64,000 nucleotides of DNA, taken from Saprospiraceae bacterium. Its GTDB lineage: Bacteria > Bacteroidota > Bacteroidia > Chitinophagales > Saprospiraceae. The stretch spans positions 58,773-122,772 of the forward strand of contig JANWXM010000009.1 in the NCBI GenBank assembly GCA_025055285.1, in the 5' to 3' direction. This document shows, in pieces, positions 47,722-54,976 of this stretch. Positions within the stretch are counted from its first letter, which is position 1, and each line of letters begins with the position of its first letter. The notes below the pieces were generated by a model. That model saw only the letters and a program-made list of their open reading frames with translations. It did not search any database and was not told the DNA's origin. The position numbers were made by a program, and so were the translations under genes.

Positions 47722-48364
47722 GAAAGATACTTAAGGTACGACGTCCGACGCACTCATGGAACATCTCGCAACTGACAGATGCGGTATCTGCCTGTTCTCG
47801 GTACAACTTTCTAGGAAGGCAATAACTGGCTTGGTGACGGTGCTTTTGGGTTGCCTTCCCGAGGGGCAGCAGCAAGGAGATGGAAGTTTAGAGAGTGGCG
47901 TCTTTCTTTGCGATAAACTAAAAATCGGGTTTCGACAGGACAGTATTTGATGCAGAGGCGGGCATCTCATGACAATGGGCTTTGCCTTCGTGCTCGAAAG
48001 TTTACCGATACGAAGTGATAGGGTGCAAAAGAGCAAGCGACAGCCATCAATCCTTCCTTAGAGGAAAGCCAGTAGTGCGTCCGGATAACCGCTGATTTAT
48101 CTCGCAAGAACGGCCATAGGGCTGCTGCTGTTTCTGGCCCGGCTTTACTAAAAATAAGAGTCGCGCCGTCCCTCACGGTATGGGCTGCGCATTAGTCAAG
48201 CAAGAGCTAGTCGAATGAGGCTGGATTGCGACATACTGATGTTTTCCGTAGAAGAGTAGGTAGTATGGGCATGGCTTGGTTAGGCTATCGCGGTACGCCG
48301 CTTATGTGCGATTGCTAAAAACTTATATGGGGCAAATGCTGCGAGATACAATTTAAAGGCTGTT
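47722..48364. other. Non-coding stretch inside the metal-efflux cluster
   Basis: About 640 bases without a convincing gene. Overlapping frames of 64-109 codons on both strands show no motif and none fits the flanking codon use. Confidence 0.5.
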
Positions 48365-48372
48365 TATTTTTG
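48365..48372 (+). promoter_or_regulatory. Bacteroidota-type -7 element upstream of the small efflux-cluster gene
   Basis: TATTTTTG matches TAnnTTTG. It ends only six bases before the ATG at 48379, so transcription from it would give an almost leaderless mRNA. Confidence 0.4.
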
Positions 48373-48378
48373 CCTCCA

Positions 48379-48774
48379 ATGTTCCGCATAGTTAGGCACG
48401 TGTTCGGCTGGTTTTTGCTCGGCGCCTATTTGTGGGCGGGTACGCCGGCAGCAGAGGTGCTAAAACTGCCTGTACTCATTGAACACTATCTCGAGCATCG
48501 GGCAGAGGCACCAGACATGAGCTTTTGGGAGTACTTAACGCTACATTATTTCAGTGGTATTGAATACGATGCCGACTATGCACGCGACTTACAACTGCCG
48601 TTCAAAAGCATTTCGCTAGCCTCAGTGCTCTTGCTCGCGCTACAACCTCCCTTTTGCGAAGAATGGAAGTTGACGCTGCCTAGCAACAGGGATACCCAGC
48701 TCGAGCTACCACCCGTCTTGGGCAGTCCACGTGGGCCCTACGTAAACCTACCTACTCCACCGCCCGAAGCGTAA
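48379..48774 (+). CDS. Small exported protein of the metal-efflux cluster, function unknown
   Basis: The 131-residue protein starts MFRIVRHVFGWFLLGAYLWA, a hydrophobic signal or anchor. The soluble part has ELRKL-like VLKLPVLIEHYLEHRAEAPD, SFWEYLTLHYFSGIEYDADY and ARDLQLPFKSISLAS, and a Pro-rich tail. Small proteins with EHxxEH and a DxDYxxDxxLPFK stretch recur just ahead of CzcA/CusA genes in Bacteroidota, from memory of such clusters, but have no assigned role. The His/Glu/Asp-rich motif could bind metal; that is inference. It lies 124 bases before the pump gene. The frame can start at a TTG at 48370, but ATG 48379 is preferred. Confidence 0.7.
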   Translation: MFRIVRHVFGWFLLGAYLWAGTPAAEVLKLPVLIEHYLEHRAEAPDMSFWEYLTLHYFSGIEYDADYARDLQLPFKSISLASVLLLALQPPFCEEWKLTLPSNRDTQLELPPVLGSPRGPYVNLPTPPPEA

Positions 48775-48898
48775 CGCGGCTTCCTACCTGCGTCTTTTTT
48801 CGATGCTTCTTTACTCATCTTGCCTCGTTGCACCAGCAACGGCGGCTATTGTTCACTGAGCCCTTCTTTGTAGTAGCGGGCTCGCAATGCCTTGCGTT

Positions 48899-51800
48899 AT
48901 GCTTCAGAAGATTATAGATTTTTCTGTAGAAAACAAGCTGATCATCGGCCTGCTGATCCTCGCCCTGGTGGGCTGGGGCGGCTATCAGTTAACCCGCTTG
49001 CCAATAGACGCTGTGCCCGACATTACAGACAATCAGGTGCAGATTATCACTGTGTCGCCGGCCTTGGGTGCGCCTGATGTGGAGCGCTTCTTGACCTTTC
49101 CCATCGAGCAGGCGTGTAGTAACATACCGGGTTTGAAAGAGATCCGCAGCTTTTCGCGCTTTGGCCTGTCGGTCGTTACCATTGTGTTCGACGACGACAC
49201 CGATGTTTATTGGGCGCGGCAACAAATCGCCGAGCGGTTGCAACAGGTGCGGACACAAATCCCGCCTGGCCTCGGCACACCCGAACTGGCACCCGTAACC
49301 ACAGGTCTGGGCGAAATCTACCAATATGTCGTGCGCGCCAAACCCGGTTATGAAAGCCGTTACGACGCCATGGCGCTGCGCACCATTCAAGACTGGATCG
49401 TGCGCCGTCAGCTGTTGGGCACGCCCGGCGTAGCCGATGTAAGCACCTTTGGCGGTCTGCTTAAACAGTACGAAATAGCCGTCCAGACCGCCCGTCTACA
49501 GGCCTTTGGGTTGACAATTGCCGATGTATACGACGCCCTGGAGCACAGCAATCAAAACGCCGGCGGTGCTTATATTGAAAAAGGTCCCAATGCGCTATTT
49601 ATCCGCACCGAAGGGCTGCTGAAATCGTTAGACGACTTGCGCGAAATTCCGCTCCGAACGCTGCCTGGCGGTGTGGCACTGCGCATCGGCGATGTGGCAG
49701 ATGTGCGCTACGGACATGCAGTGCGCTACGGCGCCGTCACCTACAACGACGAAGGCGAGGTAGTAGGTGCAGTGGTCATGATGCTCAAGGGAGAAAACTC
49801 TTCCGCGGTGGTGCGGCGCGTCAAAGAGCGCATTGAGCAAATTCGCAAAACACTGCCTGAAGGTGTAGACATCGAGCCCTTTCTCGACCGCACGAAGATG
49901 GTCAACAACGCCATTACTACCGTAGAGCGCAACCTGCTTGAGGGTGCGCTCATCGTCGTGTTGGTACTGGTGTTCTTCTTGGGCAACTTGCGCGCGGGTC
50001 TTGTCGTGGCCTCGGTGATCCCGTTCTCGATGCTGTTTGCCGTTAGCCTAATGAATGCCTTTGGCGTCAGCGGCAATTTAATGAGCCTGGGCGCCATCGA
50101 CTTTGGGCTCATCGTGGACGGCGCCGTCATCGTGGTGGAGGCTGTCATGCATCGGCTGAGCCACAATCCGCTGTTCGCGGGAATAACGCGCATTTCGCAC
50201 GAGCAGATGGACAGCGAAGTACGCACTTCGGCCGGGCGCATGATGAATGCCGCAGTATTCGGCCAGGTCATCATCCTTATCGTTTATCTGCCCATTCTGG
50301 CCTTGGAAGGTATTGAAGGTAAGATGTTTCGGCCCATGGCGCAAACAGTCTCCTTTGCCGTGCTGGGCGCGCTTCTGCTGTCGGTCACCTATGTGCCGGC
50401 TATGAGCGCGCTTCTTTTAAGCAAAAAAATCCGTCGGGAACGCACGTGGAGTGACCGTCTGATAGCTTTTTTGGAGCGACATCACCAAGGGCTGCTGAAC
50501 TGGGCGTTGCGCTGGCCCAAAACGGTGCTGGCCCTAGCTTTCGCCTTTTTCAGCGGTGCATTGTTGCTACTGACACAGCTGGGTGGCGAATTCATTCCTG
50601 AATTGGAGGAAGGCGATTTCGCGGTGGACACGCGCGTGCTGACAGGCAGTAGCTTGCAGACCACCATTCAGGCTACCCAGCAGACGGCCAGTGTACTGCT
50701 TCGGCATTTTCCGGAGGTGGAAAAAATCGTTACTAAAATCGGCTCGGGCGAAATACCTACCGACCCCATGCCCATCGAAGCTGCTGACATGATGGTCATC
50801 CTAAAGGACAAAAAAGCGTGGACGTCGGCGCGCACCTTCGACGAGTTAGCCGAGAAAATGGGTGAAAAACTGCAGGCCATTCCAGGAGTAACGACGGGGT
50901 TTCAGTACCCAGTGCAAATGCGCTTTAATGAACTAATGACTGGCGCGCGGCAAGATGTAGTATGCAAAATTTTTGGCGAAGACTTAGATACGCTAGCCTA
51001 TTATGCGAGGCGCCTGGGCGAGCTCATCCAGCGCGTTGAAGGCGCGCGTGACCTGTACGTAGAGCGCGTAACAGGGATGCCACAGATTGTGGTGCGTTAC
51101 CGGCGCGAGGCGTTAGCGCGCTTCGGACTCTCGGTGAGTGAAGTCAATCGGATTGTTAATACCGCTTTTGCAGGTGGTGTGGCAGGGGTAGTGTTTGAGG
51201 GCGAGCGGCGTTTTGACTTAGTGGTGCGGTTGGCTGAGAGCGAGCGCCGCAGCGTAGAGGATGTGCAGCAGCTGCTCGTTCCTACACCCGCTGGTGCGCA
51301 GATACCGCTTAGCCAAGTGGCCGATGTGCGCATTGAGGAGGGGCCGAACCAGATTCAGCGCGAGGATGCCAAGCGGCGCATTGTAGTGGGCTTCAACGTG
51401 CGCGGGCGCGACGTGCAGAGCATTGTCGAGGATTTGCATCGCTTAGTGGAGCAGCATCTAGCTTTGCCGCCCGGTTACTACATTACCTATGGCGGCGCTT
51501 TTGAAAACTTGCGAGAAGCTGAGCGGCGTTTGGCCATTGCCGTACCGGTGGCGCTGCTGCTCATTTTTGTGCTGTTATACTTTGCCTTTGGGTCGGTCAG
51601 TCAGGGGTTGCTCATTTTTACGGCAATACCGCTGTCGGCCATTGGAGGCGTAGCGGCCTTGTGGCTGCGCAGTATGCCATTTAGCATTTCGGCAGGCGTG
51701 GGTTTCATCGCGCTCTTTGGCGTGTCAGTGCTCAACGGCATTGTGCTGATTGCCGAGTTTAACCGGCTGCGCCAGAGTGGCTTAGAGGATGTAGTGGAGG

Positions 51801-53248
51801 TCGTCCGCCAGGGCACGCGTACGCGCCTTCGGCCAGTGCTTATAACGGCGGCAGTGGCATCGTTGGGTTTTTTGCCCATGGCCATTAGTACAGGTGCCGG
51901 CGCTGAGGTGCAACGCCCACTGGCTACAGTGGTCATCGGAGGCCTCATCAGTGCAAGCTTGCTGACGCTCGTGGTATTGCCAGTGCTGTACGTGTTGTGG
52001 TCGCACTGGTTGCGTCGCTTCAGCCTGCCGCCAGTGACTGCTGTCATTGTAGTGGCGCTAGGGCTGCACGTCCACAGCACAGTGGCCCAGCCCGTGCTGA
52101 CGCTAGAGCAGGCGCTAGAGCAAGTGCTTTCTACACACCCCTCATTACAAGCATCCCACGTGGGCGTGCAACGGATCGAACGACTGGTAAGCACGGCCAA
52201 AGAGCTACCGCCCTTCGAGGCCGAATTGGAGCTGGGTCAGATTAACACCCGTTTCTTCGACTCGCGCTTTTATGTGCGCCAGGGCTTCTATCTGCCCGCC
52301 GTTTATCGGCGTCGCCGAGATTTGCTTGGGCAGCAGAAGCGCATCGCCGAAGCAGAAATGCGTCAGGTCGAGCGCGAATTGGCGCGACAAGTGAAGGCCA
52401 CCTATTACACCATAATAGTATTAGAGGAAAAACGCCGCCTTTGGCGGGAATGGGATAGCCTGTACGCTGCTGCCTTAGGGCGCGCCGAACAGCGGCTGCG
52501 CGCCGGCGAGGCAAATGTTTTAGAAAAAAATGCCTTAGAAACCCAGCGCCTGCTAAACGCACAACAATATCAGCGCATCGAAGCCGAATGGGCGGCTGCG
52601 CGCCGTCAACTGCAGCAGCTATTAGGCTTAGAGGCCCTTCCGGCGCCCGGAGCGCTACTTTACCCGCTGCCCCCCTTGAACGACACGCTCACGGCAGAAG
52701 TGCATCCGCTGTTGGCTGCCCAACAGCAGCGCATTGCCGCCGCTGCTGCCGAACAGCGCGTGGAGCAAAGCCAGCTGCTGCCTGTGCTGTCGTTGGGTTA
52801 CACCAACCTGTCTATCACGGGCTGGCAGCAAGATCGCGACCGTTCGGAGACGTACTATGGGCCTGGATACCGGTTTTCCACCGTTACCTTGGGCATTCAG
52901 GTGCCGCTTTTCGCCCAGGCGCAGCGCAGCCGCATCGCCGCCGCTGGCCTGCAAATCGCGCGCGAACAGCATCAATTGGAGGCTACTGCCCGCGCTGTGC
53001 AGACAGAGTATCAGAACGCCTTGCAGCGCTTTCGCCTTTACGACGAGCAGGTGCGCGAATGCCAGGAGGTGCTCGAGCCTCAGCAGCGCGCTCTGATGAA
53101 CGCCGCTAATCGCCAGCGCCAAAGCGGCGAAATCAACTATTTAGAATGGCTCATGCTAGCGCGCCAGACCTTCGAGTTGCGCGCCGGCTGCTTAGACCTG
53201 ATCCAATTGCGCAATGAAGCCGCTTTCGATGTCGAATTTTGGCGATAA
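48899..53248 (+). CDS. czcA: Heavy-metal efflux RND pump (CzcA type) fused to a TolC-like outer-membrane channel
   Basis: The 1449-residue fusion has a complete RND pump (residues about 1-1040) starting MLQKIIDFSVENKLIIGLLI. TM4 carries GAIDFGLIVDGAVIVVE near 400; the Asp-Asp-Glu pattern is that of divalent-metal (Zn/Co/Cd/Ni) pumps rather than Cu/Ag ones. After TM12 a signal-like helix (PPVTAVIVVALGLHVHSTVA, about 1045-1065) leads into a TolC/CzcC-type coiled-coil domain (LTLEQALEQVLSTHPSLQAS ... INYLEWLMLARQTFELRAG). The fusion would join inner- and outer-membrane components in one chain, or be cleaved at the internal signal. The start at 48899 is preferred to an ATG four codons upstream. 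Confidence 0.95.
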   Translation: MLQKIIDFSVENKLIIGLLILALVGWGGYQLTRLPIDAVPDITDNQVQIITVSPALGAPDVERFLTFPIEQACSNIPGLKEIRSFSRFGLSVVTIVFDDDTDVYWARQQIAERLQQVRTQIPPGLGTPELAPVTTGLGEIYQYVVRAKPGYESRYDAMALRTIQDWIVRRQLLGTPGVADVSTFGGLLKQYEIAVQTARLQAFGLTIADVYDALEHSNQNAGGAYIEKGPNALFIRTEGLLKSLDDLREIPLRTLPGGVALRIGDVADVRYGHAVRYGAVTYNDEGEVVGAVVMMLKGENSSAVVRRVKERIEQIRKTLPEGVDIEPFLDRTKMVNNAITTVERNLLEGALIVVLVLVFFLGNLRAGLVVASVIPFSMLFAVSLMNAFGVSGNLMSLGAIDFGLIVDGAVIVVEAVMHRLSHNPLFAGITRISHEQMDSEVRTSAGRMMNAAVFGQVIILIVYLPILALEGIEGKMFRPMAQTVSFAVLGALLLSVTYVPAMSALLLSKKIRRERTWSDRLIAFLERHHQGLLNWALRWPKTVLALAFAFFSGALLLLTQLGGEFIPELEEGDFAVDTRVLTGSSLQTTIQATQQTASVLLRHFPEVEKIVTKIGSGEIPTDPMPIEAADMMVILKDKKAWTSARTFDELAEKMGEKLQAIPGVTTGFQYPVQMRFNELMTGARQDVVCKIFGEDLDTLAYYARRLGELIQRVEGARDLYVERVTGMPQIVVRYRREALARFGLSVSEVNRIVNTAFAGGVAGVVFEGERRFDLVVRLAESERRSVEDVQQLLVPTPAGAQIPLSQVADVRIEEGPNQIQREDAKRRIVVGFNVRGRDVQSIVEDLHRLVEQHLALPPGYYITYGGAFENLREAERRLAIAVPVALLLIFVLLYFAFGSVSQGLLIFTAIPLSAIGGVAALWLRSMPFSISAGVGFIALFGVSVLNGIVLIAEFNRLRQSGLEDVVEVVRQGTRTRLRPVLITAAVASLGFLPMAISTGAGAEVQRPLATVVIGGLISASLLTLVVLPVLYVLWSHWLRRFSLPPVTAVIVVALGLHVHSTVAQPVLTLEQALEQVLSTHPSLQASHVGVQRIERLVSTAKELPPFEAELELGQINTRFFDSRFYVRQGFYLPAVYRRRRDLLGQQKRIAEAEMRQVERELARQVKATYYTIIVLEEKRRLWREWDSLYAAALGRAEQRLRAGEANVLEKNALETQRLLNAQQYQRIEAEWAAARRQLQQLLGLEALPAPGALLYPLPPLNDTLTAEVHPLLAAQQQRIAAAAAEQRVEQSQLLPVLSLGYTNLSITGWQQDRDRSETYYGPGYRFSTVTLGIQVPLFAQAQRSRIAAAGLQIAREQHQLEATARAVQTEYQNALQRFRLYDEQVRECQEVLEPQQRALMNAANRQRQSGEINYLEWLMLARQTFELRAGCLDLIQLRNEAAFDVEFWR

Positions 53249-53399
53249 GTTCAAGCCTTCTGCGCCAGTGAAACGCCGCCGCATTGGCGCCTGTCGCGCA
53301 AGTTTCTTGCTTTCGTTTGCATGGCAGCAGATGAGTTTTCTCAACTCTTTCATCACACTCAAACCCACAGGCCAGAACCATTTGGCCTTCCCATCCGCT

Positions 53400-54548
53400 A
53401 TGATCTACCGTGTTTCTTTTGTTCTGATAATGAATGTTTTATCGGCTATAGGTTGCGGTTCGCCAGCGCCTTCTGAGCCTGAAAACGCGCCGAATGCGGC
53501 AGAGACGAGCGTCCAGCTGACGCCCGAACAGCTGCAGAACGCCCAATTGGAAATGGGCCCGGCGCAGCGCCGCACGATGCACACGACGCTGCGCGTGGGC
53601 GGAGTGGTGGACGTGCCGCCGCGCAGTTTAGTGTCCATTAGCGCGCCATTAGGCGGCTACCTGCAGTACACGCGCCTGCTGCCGGGCACGCCAGTGCGCA
53701 AAGGCGAGGTGTTGGCCACGCTGGAAGACCCGCAATACATCCAGCTGCAACAGGATTACCTGACCACCACGGCCCGCTTAGAATATGCCGGGGCGGAACT
53801 GCAGCGCCAGCAGGCCCTTCAAGACGGCCAGGCCAGCAGTGCCAAAGCGCTTCAGCAGGCGCAAGCGGAGTACCGCGCCTTAAAAATTCAGCAAAAGGCG
53901 CTAGCCGAAAAGTTGCGCCTCATCGGCTTAGATCCTGCGCAGTTAAGCGAAGACAATCTGTCGCGCAGTGTGCGCGTGGTATCGCCCATTGACGGCTTTG
54001 TTAGCGCGGTACATGCTAACATCGGCAGGTATGTAACGCCCACCGACGTGCTCTTCGAGTTGGTGAACCCAAAAGATATTCATCTCAACCTCAAGGTATT
54101 CGAGAAAGACGTGCCGTTGCTGCGCGTAGGCCAGCCAATCCGTGCCTATGCGCCCGACCGACCGCAGCGAGTGCACACAGGGGAAATCATTCTCATTAGC
54201 CGCAACGTCGGGCCCGACCGCGCAGTAGAGGTGCACTGCCATTTCGACCGCTATGACCCTGCCGTTCTGCCTGGCATGCACTTGCGCGCCGAAGTAGGTG
54301 TAGACGTGCACGAGGCCGTGGCTGTGCCTGAAGCAGCCATCGTGCGCTGGGAAAACCGGCACTTTGTTTTCATAGAGCGAGCACCAGGCGTCTTTGACAT
54401 GCAGGAGGTGGAGACAGGCGCCGCGGCGGACGGCTTCGTGCAGGTCAGCCCCATGCGTGCCGATCTCGACCTGACGCGCGCGCGAGTGGTGCTGAAAAAT
54501 GCCTACACGCTGCTGATGAAGATGAAGAACACGGCGGAGGAGGAATGA
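53400..54548 (+). CDS. czcB: Periplasmic adaptor lipoprotein of the efflux pump (CzcB/CusB type)
   Basis: The 382-residue membrane-fusion protein begins with a lipoprotein signal (IMNVLSAIGCGSP, Cys about 20). It has barrel-hairpin-lipoyl order: RTMHTTLRVGGVVDVPPRSL, PLGGYLQYTRLLPGTPVRKG (first lipoyl half), a helical hairpin (LTTTARLEYAGAELQRQQAL ... QQAQAEYRALKIQQKALAEK), VVSPIDGFVSAVHANIGRYV (second lipoyl half) and a C-terminal barrel with VPEAAIVRWENRHFVFIE. It links the pump to the channel. The open frame extends 62 codons upstream into czcA, but the lipobox fixes ATG 53400. A strong terminator follows. Confidence 0.92.
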   Translation: MIYRVSFVLIMNVLSAIGCGSPAPSEPENAPNAAETSVQLTPEQLQNAQLEMGPAQRRTMHTTLRVGGVVDVPPRSLVSISAPLGGYLQYTRLLPGTPVRKGEVLATLEDPQYIQLQQDYLTTTARLEYAGAELQRQQALQDGQASSAKALQQAQAEYRALKIQQKALAEKLRLIGLDPAQLSEDNLSRSVRVVSPIDGFVSAVHANIGRYVTPTDVLFELVNPKDIHLNLKVFEKDVPLLRVGQPIRAYAPDRPQRVHTGEIILISRNVGPDRAVEVHCHFDRYDPAVLPGMHLRAEVGVDVHEAVAVPEAAIVRWENRHFVFIERAPGVFDMQEVETGAAADGFVQVSPMRADLDLTRARVVLKNAYTLLMKMKNTAEEE

Positions 54549-54560
54549 CGGAAGTCAATA

Positions 54561-54606
54561 AAGCAGCATCTGCTCGCGGCAGGGTGTTGTTGCAGATGCT
54601 GCTTTT
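54561..54606 (+). terminator. Rho-independent terminator of the efflux operon
   Basis: AAGCAGCATCTGC (54561-54573) pairs with GCAGATGCTGCTT (54592-54604) around an 18-base loop and runs into TTTT. It begins 12 bases after the czcB stop. Confidence 0.85.
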
Positions 54607-54976
54607 ACGGCCTTTCGAGAACCGACCTCGCCGAAGGACTCGTCTTGAGGCTTTCTTCTTTTAGGGTTTGTGTATCCTTCTAACAGTTGAAAAGAAGAAG
54701 GCGCGTACACAGCAATGCTTTCTTCGTAGAGGTGTGCCTAATCAAATACTCAACCCAACCGCAGGTGCACTTTTTCCAGCCCTCTTCAAGATCCCTTAGT
54801 GGTGGACTAAAAAGCCCGTTTTCCCTGCACACTTCTACCCAAATCCAGATAGGCCTGATCTTTATTTGCGAGATAGCGGCTACTTTTCCTTACCGTTTGG
54901 ATAAAAAAAAACGCCCATAGTCTATCGAAATGTTCCTACTGAAGACCGCCTCAGCAAAACGAACGCCGACGCCGCC
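54607..54976. other. Non-coding stretch upstream of the TIR gene
   Basis: No gene was recognised. A near-match to the -7 element, TACCGTTTG (54891-54899, three bases between TA and TTTG), lies about 80 bases before the TIR start and is followed by a run of nine A residues. Confidence 0.4.

Noticed and set aside
49741..52200. Long antisense frames inside the CzcA-TolC gene
   Set aside because: Low-complexity Thr/Ser/Arg-rich translations typical of shadows of G+C-rich genes.
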